A stretch of DNA of 51,190 nt, from positions 1-51,190 of the forward strand of contig JACKHH010000025.1 of assembly GCA_020639095.1 (NCBI GenBank). The letters are read 5' to 3'. This DNA comes from Phycisphaerales bacterium. Lineage in GTDB: Bacteria; Planctomycetota; Phycisphaerae; UBA1845. Position numbers and translations under genes: made by a program. The notes beneath the pieces were generated by a model. It ran no database searches, was not told where the DNA came from, and saw only the letters and a program-made list of their open reading frames with translations. Within the stretch, counting starts at the first letter, position 1; the number at the start of each line of letters is the position of its first letter. This document shows, piece after piece, positions 15,560 to 24,519 of this stretch.

Positions 15560-18500
15560 ATGACTCTGGCGAGTTCATTCTGCGGTCGGTTCGCGGTAGC
15601 TGTCGCGATGTTCGGTCTGGCATGTCTATCGAATTCGGCCACTCGCGCCGACTCCGTTATCTTCGTCGATCAAAGCGCTGCGGGTTCCAACGATGGAACA
15701 ACCTGGGCGGACGCATATACCGACTTGCAGTCAGCACTTTCAACCGCTGTCTCCGGTGAAGAAATCTGGGTTGCCAACGGCACCTATACGCCGACAACGG
15801 GAACCGATCGCAACGCCACGTTTCAACTTGTGACCGGCGTTGGGGTCTATGGTGGCTTTGAGGGCGGGGATTCCGTCGGCTTCCCTGGCGGCGAAACGCT
15901 GCGCGCCCAACGGAATACCGATGCCGAAAGCAACAACTGTGTCCTGAGCGGCGACCTGTTGGGCAACGACAATGTGCCTGCCGATTTTCCCAATGGCGGC
16001 AGCTTTTCTGACAACAGCTATCACATCGTATCCGGTGGCGGTACCGATGCTACGGCAGTACTCGACGGATTCCGAATTGAGCACGGTAACGCGACCGGGC
16101 CCGGAGGGACCGCAACATCACGCGGGGCGGGCATGTTCAACGAGTCGGGAAGTCCCACGGTTCGCAACTGTGTCTTTGTGAACAACTTCTCGCTATCCGG
16201 CGGAGCCGGTATGAGCAACGGTGACACCATCACGCCTGCGAACCCGTATGTTGTGGATTGCAAGTTTGTTGGCAACATCTCCACGGACGATGGTGCCGGT
16301 ATGCTCAGCCGTGGCAGCAGCCCAGAGATTGTACGCTGTCTTTTTGACCAGAACGTTGCCAACACGACAGACGTGAATGGTGGCGGCGGTGGCGCGGCGA
16401 GTCACGGAGGTTTTCCGGTATTCGATCGCTGCACGTTTACGCAAAACAACACGGCAGCGGGTACGACGGCGGGGGGTGGACTTTTCACCAACGGCGCTGT
16501 CCCCACCGTACTCAACTGCACTTTCACCGGCAATACTGCCTTTGATGGCGGCGGACTGGCGACCTATGACAACGCGGGCACAACGCTGATCCATGGATGC
16601 TCAATCGTCGGGAACCAAGCGCTGCGCGGCAGCGCGTTGCGAAATCTCCGCAGTACGGTGGTGCTGGCGAACTGCCTGGTGAACGGGAACGTCGCGACGA
16701 ATACCGGCGAAGCCGGAACGATCGACAACTCGACCGAAGCCGGAGCACCGGCCGACCTTAGCGTGATCAACTGTACAATCGTCGGCAACAACGCGCCAAA
16801 CTTTAAACCGGGTGGCCTTTACAACGCGACCACCAGCGTCGTCAGTATCGCGAACTCGATCATTTGGGGAAACACCGACAATGTGAACCCGAACGGGTCC
16901 GAGGCTGCGCAGCTTCTGAACTACAGCACGCTGACGGTTGACTACTCGCTGGTCGCCGGATTGACGGGTGGCTTGGGCGGCATCGGCAACATTGACGGCG
17001 ATCCTCAGTTTGAGGATGCGGACGGCGCCGACAACGTGGCGGGCAATATCGACGACGATTTCCGCCTGTTGCCGAATTCGCCGGCTCGCGATGCGGGCGA
17101 CAACGCAGCACTGCCGCCGGACACCGCGGACCTTAACACGAATGGTAACACGGTAGAGTATGTGCCATACGATTTGGACGGGCATGATCGAATCGCGAAC
17201 GGCACTGTGGACATGGGTGCGTTCGAGCGTTTTGAGGACTGCAACGACAATGGCGTCCCGGACAGCAGCGACATCGAAGGTGGAACCAGCTTCGATTGCA
17301 ACAACAACGACGCTCCCGACGAATGCGACATCAGCAACGGGACGAGCAGCGACTGCAACGAAAACACTGCGCCTGACGAGTGCGATTTCACCGGCGGCAC
17401 CTCCGAAGATTGCAATACCAACGGTCGGCCGGATGAATGTGACATCGTCGGAAGTGAAGAAATACACCTGTCCACGGCAATGGCGCTGAACAACAACGCA
17501 GCCAGTGACAGCGGTGATGATTACTTGCCGGAGATCTTCAGCGATGGCGCCGGACAGTGGTTGGCGGTTTGGCCGTCCGCGGATGATTTGAACGGGACAA
17601 TCGGAACGGACAACGATATCCTCATTGCGCGCAGCAGTGACAATGGGAATACATGGACTGATCCCGTCCCGCTCAACAACAACGCGGGAAGCGACGTCGG
17701 TAGCGATTTCAGCGTAAAGCTGGCAACGGACGGCGAAGGGAATTGGGTCGCCATTTGGAGTTCAACCGATTCGTTGAACAACACAATCGGGTCAGATGGC
17801 GACATTCTCGTTGCCCGCAGCAGCGACAACGGTGTCACCTGGACCGATCCGGAACCGCTCAACAACGATGCCGCGACCGACGATGGCAATGACAATGTCC
17901 CGTACCTCGACACAGATCGTGCAGGCAACTGGGTGGCCGTCTGGAACACCTACAGCATTTCGGGGCAGGCGTTCGGATCTGACACGGATATTGTCGCGGC
18001 CCACAGCAGCGACAACGGCCTCACCTGGTCGAACGCGGTGCCCGTCAACAACGACGCTGCCGGCGACCTAAACAGCGACATCGTTCCCAGCATGACCACC
18101 GACAGGGCAGGCCACTGGATGGCAACCTGGCAGTCGTCGGACAGTCTCAATGGCACCATCGGCGGAGACTACGACGTCTTCGTCGCCTACAGCGGCGACA
18201 ACGGCGCCACCTGGAACGACAAGATACTGGTCAACAACTACGCGGCGATAGATGCGCAGCACGATGGCAATCCGCGGGTCGCGACCGATCGTGCCGGAAC
18301 CTGGCTTATCATTTGGACGTCGCGGGCTGATCCGAATGGAACGCTCGGTACGGATAGTGACCTGTTCGTAGCGCGCAGCGTCGACCTGGGGGTCACCTGG
18401 TCAGACGCCATATCGTTGAATAGCAACGCAAACACTGACACGGGCGATGACAATTGGCCGCAAATAACCAGTGATCACGCCGGGCACTGGGTAGCTACGT

Positions 18501-19315
18501 GGTATACAAATGATGATCTGGGCGCGACGATTGGGAATGACCTCGACAATCTCTTTGCGTTGAGCGACGACAATGGCAATTCGTGGACGGATCCCGCACC
18601 GCTGAATGACTATGCAACGAGTGATACGAGTCTAGACAACAGCGCCAGTCTTGCCACGGACGATCGCGGAAATTGGGTGGCGGTTTGGCATTCGTACTAC
18701 GATCTCGGCGGCACGGTTGGGACGGATCTGGATGTTTTTACGGCAAGTTTTGAGTTGCCGATAGGCAGCAAGGACCTTAACAGCAACGGCGTCCCTGACG
18801 AGTGCGAAGACGACTGCAACCTCAACGGCGTGCCGGATGACCTCGATATCGCTGAGAGCGTGAGCGAAGATTGCAACTTCAGCGGCGTGCCCGATGAATG
18901 CGAACTCAACGGCAACGACTGCAACGCAAACGAATTACCCGACGACTGTGACGTGGATTGCAACACCAACGGCGTGCCGGACGACTGCGAAATCATCGCC
19001 GATTGCAATACCAACGGCGTCCCCGATGAATGTGAACCGGACACCGACACGGATGGTTTCATCGATGCGTGCGACAATTGTCCGCTCGATGCCAACGCGG
19101 ACCAAGCCGATTTCGACGCCGACACCGAAGGCGACGCGTGCGACGCTGACATCGACGGCGATGGCGTGCCAAATTCGATCGACGTGTGCGACTATACGCC
19201 GCTCGGCGCGATCGTCGAACCCGATGGTGGCGTGCTCGGCGACCTGGATGGCGACTGCGATGTGGATCTCGTCGATTTCGGCATCATGCAATCGCGATTC
19301 ACCGGTCCGGGATAG
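15560..19315 (+). CDS. Giant secreted protein: beta-helix, BNR-like repeats, DCNxNGxPDEC repeats, dockerin-like end
   Basis: A 1251-residue product from ATG 15560 (GAGG nine bases upstream). A signal peptide ends near SNSATRA-DS (about residue 31). Residues about 35-555 are a parallel beta-helix-like domain (short NCTFxGN / VNNNxxxGGG rungs). Residues 560-630 hold DCN..NG.PDECD units. Residues about 637-1064 contain seven units of 60-65 residues, each with a WxAxW strand; six have an SSDNGxTWxD-type Asp-box. A second DCNxNGVPDECE set runs from about 1072 to 1164, a thrombospondin-3-like DTDTDGFIDACDNCP follows, and the end (DLDGDCDVDLVDFGIM) looks like half a dockerin. This suggests an extracellular, Ca2+-loaded glycan-binding or adhesive protein. 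I see no complete sialidase catalytic set. Confidence 0.85.
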   Translation: MTLASSFCGRFAVAVAMFGLACLSNSATRADSVIFVDQSAAGSNDGTTWADAYTDLQSALSTAVSGEEIWVANGTYTPTTGTDRNATFQLVTGVGVYGGFEGGDSVGFPGGETLRAQRNTDAESNNCVLSGDLLGNDNVPADFPNGGSFSDNSYHIVSGGGTDATAVLDGFRIEHGNATGPGGTATSRGAGMFNESGSPTVRNCVFVNNFSLSGGAGMSNGDTITPANPYVVDCKFVGNISTDDGAGMLSRGSSPEIVRCLFDQNVANTTDVNGGGGGAASHGGFPVFDRCTFTQNNTAAGTTAGGGLFTNGAVPTVLNCTFTGNTAFDGGGLATYDNAGTTLIHGCSIVGNQALRGSALRNLRSTVVLANCLVNGNVATNTGEAGTIDNSTEAGAPADLSVINCTIVGNNAPNFKPGGLYNATTSVVSIANSIIWGNTDNVNPNGSEAAQLLNYSTLTVDYSLVAGLTGGLGGIGNIDGDPQFEDADGADNVAGNIDDDFRLLPNSPARDAGDNAALPPDTADLNTNGNTVEYVPYDLDGHDRIANGTVDMGAFERFEDCNDNGVPDSSDIEGGTSFDCNNNDAPDECDISNGTSSDCNENTAPDECDFTGGTSEDCNTNGRPDECDIVGSEEIHLSTAMALNNNAASDSGDDYLPEIFSDGAGQWLAVWPSADDLNGTIGTDNDILIARSSDNGNTWTDPVPLNNNAGSDVGSDFSVKLATDGEGNWVAIWSSTDSLNNTIGSDGDILVARSSDNGVTWTDPEPLNNDAATDDGNDNVPYLDTDRAGNWVAVWNTYSISGQAFGSDTDIVAAHSSDNGLTWSNAVPVNNDAAGDLNSDIVPSMTTDRAGHWMATWQSSDSLNGTIGGDYDVFVAYSGDNGATWNDKILVNNYAAIDAQHDGNPRVATDRAGTWLIIWTSRADPNGTLGTDSDLFVARSVDLGVTWSDAISLNSNANTDTGDDNWPQITSDHAGHWVATWYTNDDLGATIGNDLDNLFALSDDNGNSWTDPAPLNDYATSDTSLDNSASLATDDRGNWVAVWHSYYDLGGTVGTDLDVFTASFELPIGSKDLNSNGVPDECEDDCNLNGVPDDLDIAESVSEDCNFSGVPDECELNGNDCNANELPDDCDVDCNTNGVPDDCEIIADCNTNGVPDECEPDTDTDGFIDACDNCPLDANADQADFDADTEGDACDADIDGDGVPNSIDVCDYTPLGAIVEPDGGVLGDLDGDCDVDLVDFGIMQSRFTGPG

Positions 19316-19468
19316 CACGGGCGAGAGGTTTTGCAGCGAGCGGTCTGAGTCGAGCCAGCCGAAGTGTGGCGGACGGCACCAATCGGGCCAGTACGGAAAT
19401 CTCAACCCGACGCTTGACATGGCTGCGATGCACCAATGATCATGCAAGCTGGCTGGAGGACCTAATCT

Positions 19469-20812
19469 ATGAAACAATTTGCGTTTGGACTGCTGGTGGT
19501 CGCGTTGTTGTTTGCCGGAGCTTGTACTTCGACGGGCAACCCGAACGGTGACGGCGGCGACATGAACAGCAATGGCGTCGGCAATGACGACGGCAACAAC
19601 GACGTCGGCGACGATTCCACGGGCGACGACTCGGTAAATGGCGAGTGGGTGTTCAGCACCCGGCTTGAAGCGTTCGACCCTGCCGGTGACGATCTCTACG
19701 GCGACTCCGTGGCCACGTCGGGCGACACCATCATCGTCGGCACGGGCGCGAAGAACGCGCTCTACGGGATCGCCGACATATTCATTAGGTTCGGCGGCGA
19801 TTGGCGTTTCCTGCAACGTCTCGCGGGCGGGCCGGCACGTTTCCCCGAGCAGGGGTTCGGGTCAGCCGTCGCCGTGGGCAACAACACCGCATTCGTCGGC
19901 GCGTACAAGTTCGCGATCGAAGGCTCGTTCGCGATTCAGACCGGGGCGGTCTACGTCTACACCATCGCCGGGCCGCAGTACACGCAGAGTCAACTGCTCA
20001 CCATAAACGACGCCGACGACTTCGAATACATCGGCTCGGCCCTTGCGTACGAGGAAAACCAATCGCGCCTCGTCGTCGGCGCGCCGGGTCGCGACACGAA
20101 CCAGGGAGCCGCCTACGTGTTCACGCTCGGTGGCGGCGGGTACACGTTGGAGCAGCGTTTGCAGGCTTCGGACGGGATCAACTTCGAGGATTTCGGATCA
20201 GCCCTGGCGACCGAGAATCAGACGATCATCGTCGGCGCACCGAATCAGAACTCCGGTACCGGTGCGGTGTACGTCTACGAGAAGTTCGTCGATTGGGACG
20301 AGGTGCAGAAAATCCAAGCCCCCGACGGCGCCCAGACCGACAAATTCGGCGCGGCGCTCGCGCTCGAGGGCAACACGCTGGTCATCGCCGCACCGAGCAA
20401 GCAACGCCCGGGCGACGAACTTCTGCAAGCCGGTTACGTGTACATCTACAAGAAGAGCGGGGGCACGTGGACGCTCCAGCAGACGCTGATTCCGGACGAC
20501 AATATCGCAGGCCTTTGGGGATTGTCGCTGGCACTTGAGGACGGCACGCTGGCGATCACGGCTGGTGGTAAGCAGCAGGTGTATTTCCTCGAAGAGGATA
20601 ACGACACCTGGTCCGCGGTGGACCTGGTCGAACCGCAGCGCGACACCTTCGTGCTCGACTCCTACGGCAACGCGATCTCACTGCACGAGGGCACGCTGGT
20701 CATCGGCGCGCGCAGCGCCAATGCCGGTGGAAGCAGGGCGGCAGGAGCGGCATACGTCTACTCGCGCGGCGAAGACTCTGGTGTGGACCTTCCCGGCGGT
20801 GTTCGTTTCTAG
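19469..20812 (+). CDS. FG-GAP-like beta-propeller lipoprotein
   Basis: A 447-residue product; GGAGG lies nine bases before ATG 19469. The signal QFAFGLLVVALLFAGAC ends in a clear lipobox. A linker of about 45 residues (NPNGDGGDMNSNG, then D/N/G-rich) follows, almost identical in part to the lipoprotein at 6351-6947. The remainder is repeats of about 55-60 residues with FGSALA.....IIVGAP......GAVYVY, the FG-GAP/integrin-alpha-like propeller pattern, probably six or seven blades. It should be anchored in the membrane with the propeller in the periplasm or outside. A TTGACA lies at 19414-19419, but the matching -10 is poor. It follows the giant secreted protein by 153 bp and may share its role in surface binding. 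Confidence 0.85.
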   Translation: MKQFAFGLLVVALLFAGACTSTGNPNGDGGDMNSNGVGNDDGNNDVGDDSTGDDSVNGEWVFSTRLEAFDPAGDDLYGDSVATSGDTIIVGTGAKNALYGIADIFIRFGGDWRFLQRLAGGPARFPEQGFGSAVAVGNNTAFVGAYKFAIEGSFAIQTGAVYVYTIAGPQYTQSQLLTINDADDFEYIGSALAYEENQSRLVVGAPGRDTNQGAAYVFTLGGGGYTLEQRLQASDGINFEDFGSALATENQTIIVGAPNQNSGTGAVYVYEKFVDWDEVQKIQAPDGAQTDKFGAALALEGNTLVIAAPSKQRPGDELLQAGYVYIYKKSGGTWTLQQTLIPDDNIAGLWGLSLALEDGTLAITAGGKQQVYFLEEDNDTWSAVDLVEPQRDTFVLDSYGNAISLHEGTLVIGARSANAGGSRAAGAAYVYSRGEDSGVDLPGGVRF

Positions 20813-20844
20813 CGATTGCCGCACTCCAAAACGAGAAACAAACC

Positions 20845-20865
20845 CCTCTCCCCACCGGGGAGAGG
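20845..20865 (+). terminator. Strong hairpin after FG-GAP lipoprotein gene (repeat-type)
   Basis: CCTCTCCCC, loop ACC, GGGGAGAGG: a perfect 9-bp stem 32 bp after the stop codon, followed by CTGGGTGAGGGGG and no T-run. It may end transcription or stabilise mRNA, but this GC-rich hairpin is of a type commonly dispersed in bacterial genomes. A second one is at 20936-20954. Confidence 0.5.
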
Positions 20866-20935
20866 CTGGGTGAGGGGGCAAACCAGCACCGCGCTCACCA
20901 AGCGGGAGCGGGCGTCGCGCAATGCCCTCCCCTGA

Positions 20936-20954
20936 CCCCTCCCAGAGGGAGGGG
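20936..20954. repeat. CCCCTCCC-AGA-GGGAGGGG hairpin
   Basis: A perfect 8-bp stem with a three-base loop between convergent genes. With the hairpin at 20845-20865 it fills the 194-bp gap between the FG-GAP lipoprotein gene and the deoxyhypusine-synthase-like gene. Confidence 0.75.
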
Positions 20955-21006
20955 GGTTGGAGCGCATCAATCTCAATTGGGAATGTTCAAATGGCCGGCG
21001 CTGTGC

Positions 21007-22158
21007 TTACGCCTGCCCCTGGAGGGCTGCGAGCGTTTTGGCTGGGATGTGCTGCGCCAGCTTCTGCCGCCACTCAGCCACATTCTGCATCATGCGTTTG
21101 GGCGTGCGCTTTTTGCAGCGGGTCATCGCGTAGCTGGCGACCAGCGGCAGCGTGAGCGACGCGCACGAATACACCACCACGCTGTTGCCGCGGGCTTCCT
21201 TGATTTTTCCCCAGGACTGCGCTTCCGACGGCGTCGCGCCCGACAACCCGCCCCAGTGCGGTGCGTCGGTCGTGAGCTGGAGGATGTAGTCGTGGCCCAT
21301 GTGCTTCTCGTCGTCGAGAATCTGCGTGAGCGTGGCTTGCGTCTGGAGGTAGAAATTCTTCGGCGATCCGCCGCCGACGATCACCACGCCGTTCACCTTC
21401 GACTCGCGGACGAGCGCGGTCGTCTCGATCACGTCGAGGATCGGGTTGAGGTTCACCGTGTTGCCCGCGAGGTGCGGGATGATCAGGTTCATGCCGATCG
21501 ACGAATCGCCCGGCGACGACGTGTATACCGGCACGTCGTACTTGGCAGCCGTCGCCAGCAGCGACTTCTCCGGGCTCGGCGCGTGCTCGATGACGCGCTT
21601 GCCGAGATAGTTGTGAAGCTGCGCGGTGGAGAACGGCTTGCTGCCGTCGAACCCGGCGTAGAGGTCGAGGATGATGCGATCGGTCGCGATGAGCGTGTCG
21701 TCGTTGTGGATGTACACGTCGTGGATGCGGGCGATGCCTTGATCTTCCAACTCGTTGTCATCGACAAAGGGGCTGCCCTGACGCATGGGTGCGTCGTACG
21801 CGCGGTGCAGGTCGTGGTAGAGGTTGGCTCCGGTCGAGATGATCACGTCCACGAAGCCATGTTCGATCAGGCTGTTGAGCACCCCGCTCATGCCGATCGG
21901 CGTCATCGCGCCCGCGAGCGTGAGGGCGATGGTCGCGTCGTTCTCGATCATCCGCTTGTAGAGGGCGGCCCCGTCGGCGAGCAGCCGGCCGTTGAACCCG
22001 CTGTTCGCGTAGACGTTGTCGATGAGGTCGGCAACGTGCGTATTGCCTTCGAGGCTGAGCGGTTCAATCGTCCGCCCGGAAAAGTAGTCGCGATCCGCAG
22101 CCTGGCTGTCACCATCGCCACCCAAAGGCCGCCCGCAAGGGGTTCTGTGCGTGCTCAA
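21007..22158 (-). CDS. Deoxyhypusine synthase-family enzyme
   Basis: A 383-residue product. I start at the TTG at 22158, which has GGTGGAG about eight bases upstream; an open frame continues to 22266. The sequence fits the DHS family: VYANSGFNGRLLADGAALYK (near 57-76), TLAGAMTPIGM, VDVIISTGANLYHDLHRA (near 107-124) and SEAQSWGKIKEA, where Lys318 aligns with the catalytic lysine of eukaryotic DHS. Eukaryotic DHS moves an aminobutyl group from spermidine to eIF5A. Bacteria lack eIF5A, so bacterial members act on small polyamines or their guanidino analogues. It lies downstream of the ABC importer genes but is separated by a 439-bp repeat-filled gap, so co-transcription is doubtful. Confidence 0.85.
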   Translation of the reverse strand: MSTHRTPCGRPLGGDGDSQAADRDYFSGRTIEPLSLEGNTHVADLIDNVYANSGFNGRLLADGAALYKRMIENDATIALTLAGAMTPIGMSGVLNSLIEHGFVDVIISTGANLYHDLHRAYDAPMRQGSPFVDDNELEDQGIARIHDVYIHNDDTLIATDRIILDLYAGFDGSKPFSTAQLHNYLGKRVIEHAPSPEKSLLATAAKYDVPVYTSSPGDSSIGMNLIIPHLAGNTVNLNPILDVIETTALVRESKVNGVVIVGGGSPKNFYLQTQATLTQILDDEKHMGHDYILQLTTDAPHWGGLSGATPSEAQSWGKIKEARGNSVVVYSCASLTLPLVASYAMTRCKKRTPKRMMQNVAEWRQKLAQHIPAKTLAALQGQA

Positions 22159-22311
22159 ACCCAAATCTCCACCAAGTGCCAACGAATCAGAACCCCCCGC
22201 GCCAAGCGGGGGACCGGCACGAAGCGTATCACAGCAAGCCCCAACCCGGCAAGAGCCCGCAGCCAAAGCCCAAACACAGGTTCACAACCAGCCCGCAATC
22301 GCATGAGCCCC

Positions 22312-22339
22312 AATCCGAGCCGCGACTGTAAGGGAGCGG
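22312..22339 (+). repeat. Dispersed 28-bp repeat, intergenic copy
   Basis: An exact match over all 28 bp to the copy at 4290-4317 (AATCCGAGCCGCGACTGT, ending GGGAGCGG). Located upstream of the deoxyhypusine-synthase-like gene. Confidence 0.9.
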
Positions 22340-22402
22340 AGGCAAAGCAAAGCCTCAAGTCCAGCACCACAACGCGGAAGTGTCGACGGCGCGCCCAACC
22401 GT

Positions 22403-22588
22403 GCCCCGAAGGGGCAACCCAAACCAGCCCAGGGCGCAGCCCAGTGTTAAGAAAAACCCAATAACACCCCGAGCCCTGAAAGGGCGCACTAAACATCGGA
22501 TTAGCGCGCCCTTTCAGGGCTCAGATTCGATCGATAATGGTTTTCCCATGGCGTTGCCCTGGGCTGACATAGTGCGCCCCGTTGGGGC
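22403..22588. repeat. Nested mirror-symmetric palindromic element
   Basis: The order is hairpin, arm B, arm C, loop, arm C', arm B', hairpin. Outer hairpins: GCCCC-GAA-GGGGC (22403-22415) and GCCCC-GTT-GGGGC (22576-22588). Arm B is CAGCCCAGGGC (22425-22435), with its exact reverse complement at 22556-22566. Arm C is GAGCCCTGAAAGGGCGC (22471-22487), with its exact reverse complement at 22506-22522. The arrangement resembles a paired REP/REPIN-like mobile element. No transposase gene lies near. Confidence 0.85.
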
Positions 22589-22597
22589 TCAGCACAC

Positions 22598-23638
22598 TCA
22601 CCGCCGCCGCGTGCACAGCATGATCAAGAACACCGGCGTGCCGATCAGGGCCGTCATCACCCCTATGGGCAATCTTGCTGTGGTGACTTCCTGGCCGACG
22701 ATCGCGCCGTACCAGCCTGGGGCCAGCGTGGTCAGGAAGTCGCAGACTACCAGGAAGACTGCGCCCAGCAGGGCGGATGCCGGTAGCAGAACTCGGTGGT
22801 CGCTGCCCGTCACCAGTTTGGTCAGGTGCGGGATGATCAAGCCGACGAACCCGATCGGGCCGCAGAGCGAGACGACGGCAGACACCGCCAGCGAACTCAC
22901 CACGATTCCGAGAAACTCAAGCCGCACGACGTGCACGCCGCGGCTTGCGGCGATGTCCGCGCCCACCGCGAACTGATTCAGCCCCCGTGCGAGCAGCAGC
23001 ATCACCACCCACGCGGGCACCACGATCGGCAGCAACGCGGTCAACTCGACCCCGCCGAACGTGTCCAGGCTGCCCATCATCCAGCGCACCGTGCGGTACG
23101 TCTCCGAAACGTCCGCGAGCGACGTCACGAACATCATCATCCCGGAGCAGAAGAACCCGATCGTCACGCCCGCGAGCAGCAGCGTCTGCCCGGTGACGCG
23201 AGCGGCTGACCTGGCGAGCAGCAACACGAGCAGCAGCACGGCCAGCGCGCCGATGAACGCGCTGAGCGACACGCTTGAGATTCCCCAATACGCGGTGACC
23301 CAGTGTACTTTGAAGGCGATGAGCGCGCCCAGCGACGCGCCGCTCGCAATGCCCATGGTGTAGGGCGTGGCCAGCGGGTTGCGAAAGAGCGTCTGAAAGA
23401 TCCCGCCCGCAAGCGCGAGCGTGATACCCGCCACCACGGCTTTCAGCGTGCGGGGGAAACGCAGGTCCCACGCGATCGCCCGCACACCGCGATCGCCGTC
23501 GCCAAAGAGCGACCGCCACGCGTCGACGAGCCCGATGTCGCTGGTGCCGATGCCGGGGCTGATCGCGATGACGACGATGAGCAGGATCGCCCAAGGCAGC
23601 AGCCGCTTGACGAGTTGTTGCTGATCGAGCGGCTTCAT
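22598..23638 (-). CDS. FecCD-family ABC importer permease
   Basis: A 346-residue product starting MKPLDQQQLVKRLLPW at ATG 23638. That start overlaps the stop of the ATPase gene by four bases, so the two are translationally coupled. It has about nine to ten hydrophobic helices and the family hallmarks DLRFPRTLKAVVAGITLALA (near 58-77), TLFRNPLATPYTMGIASGAS (near 85-104) and GPIGFVGLIIPHLTKLVTGS (near 264-283). It forms the membrane channel for a metal chelate (iron-siderophore, haem or cobalamin) with the neighbouring ATPase and binding protein. The substrate cannot be told from sequence. Confidence 0.92.
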   Translation of the reverse strand: MKPLDQQQLVKRLLPWAILLIVVIAISPGIGTSDIGLVDAWRSLFGDGDRGVRAIAWDLRFPRTLKAVVAGITLALAGGIFQTLFRNPLATPYTMGIASGASLGALIAFKVHWVTAYWGISSVSLSAFIGALAVLLLVLLLARSAARVTGQTLLLAGVTIGFFCSGMMMFVTSLADVSETYRTVRWMMGSLDTFGGVELTALLPIVVPAWVVMLLLARGLNQFAVGADIAASRGVHVVRLEFLGIVVSSLAVSAVVSLCGPIGFVGLIIPHLTKLVTGSDHRVLLPASALLGAVFLVVCDFLTTLAPGWYGAIVGQEVTTARLPIGVMTALIGTPVFLIMLCTRRR

Positions 23639-24468
23639 GGCTGCCCGCCTTCCGACGCGTCGCGTTCGTGGGCGACGAGCACGGTCTCGCCCGATGCAAC
23701 CACTTCGGCGAAGCGTACGCCGTACACCGGCCCGAGGATGGCTTCGCGGAGCACGTCGCGCGGCGCGCCGGACGCAACCACGTTGCCGTGATGCAGCACG
23801 CACGCCACGTCAGCGAAACGCGTCGCAAGATTCAGATCGTGCGTCACCACGACGACGGCCAGTTGGTCGCGGCGGGTGAGTTCGCGCAGCAGCCGGAAGA
23901 TGCGGAGTTGATGCGCCAGGTCGAGGTCACTCGTCGGCTCGTCGAGCATGAGCACGCGGGGTTGCTGTGCGAGACAGGCCGCCAGGTGCACACGCTGGGC
24001 TTCGCCGCCGGACAGCGTGGTGACGCGGCGCGTGGCGAACACGTCGACACCGGTGGCTTTCATCGCATTGTCGACGACGGCGAGATCGTCGGGCGACTCG
24101 AACACGTGCATCCCGAGATACGGATACCGCCCGAGACGCACGACCTCGGCAACGGTGATGTCCGCGGGCGTTGGCGGATTTTGCGGCAGCAGCGCCAGTT
24201 GCCGCGCCCGCGTCGTCGCGCGCATGCGGCGCAGCTTGCGGCCGGCCAGCGTGATCGTGCCCGCCGTCGGTGACAGCAGGCCCGCGAGCAGGCGAAGCAG
24301 CGTACTCTTGCCCGCGCCGTTCGGCCCGACGATGGCGACAAGTTCCCCGGCGCGCGCGGTGAAGTCGACGCCGTCGAGCAGGACCCGCGCATGGGGATAT
24401 CCGAAGCGCAGGGCAGTTGCTTGCAGGATGGGTGGGGGGGCGCTGGTCACTGGTGGTGCTGCCTGCAT
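23635..24468 (-). CDS. ABC importer ATP-binding protein (FecE/BtuD type)
   Basis: A 277-residue product with all ABC motifs: Walker A GPNGAGKST (about 49-57), Q-loop LLPQNPPTPADITVAE (about 93-108), signature LSGGEAQRVHLA (about 152-163), Walker B VLMLDEPTSDLDLA (about 172-185) and switch His in VVVTHDL (about 204-210). It powers the permease encoded next to it by ATP hydrolysis on the cytoplasmic face. The gene starts 31 bp after the stop of the binding-protein gene and overlaps the permease gene by four bases, so the three form one operon (binding protein, ATPase, permease). Confidence 0.95.
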   Translation of the reverse strand: MQAAPPVTSAPPPILQATALRFGYPHARVLLDGVDFTARAGELVAIVGPNGAGKSTLLRLLAGLLSPTAGTITLAGRKLRRMRATTRARQLALLPQNPPTPADITVAEVVRLGRYPYLGMHVFESPDDLAVVDNAMKATGVDVFATRRVTTLSGGEAQRVHLAACLAQQPRVLMLDEPTSDLDLAHQLRIFRLLRELTRRDQLAVVVVTHDLNLATRFADVACVLHHGNVVASGAPRDVLREAILGPVYGVRFAEVVASGETVLVAHERDASEGGQP

Positions 24469-24491
24469 GTTGTGTTACCGCTCATTTATCT

Positions 24492-24519
24492 CCGCTTCCT
24501 TACGGGCGCGGCTCGGATT
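24492..24519 (-). repeat. Diverged copy of the 28-bp repeat at a gene 3' end
   Basis: Reading the minus strand, 24 of 28 bases match the consensus (AATCCGAGCCGCGCCCGTAA, then GGAAGCGG). It overlaps the end of the binding-protein gene, and the TAA inside the repeat is the stop codon, so the last residues (QSEPRP) come from the repeat. Confidence 0.7.

Larger units (their letters stand above)
22159..22597. other. Intergenic region made largely of repeats
   Basis: No coding sequence is supported; ORFs here are shadows. From left to right it holds one copy of the 28-bp dispersed repeat (22312-22339) and the nested mirror-symmetric palindrome at 22403-22588. Confidence 0.6.

Noticed and set aside
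20977..22464. Plus-strand 495-codon frame across the deoxyhypusine-synthase-like gene
   Set aside because: Antisense to a gene with conserved motifs; low-complexity composition.
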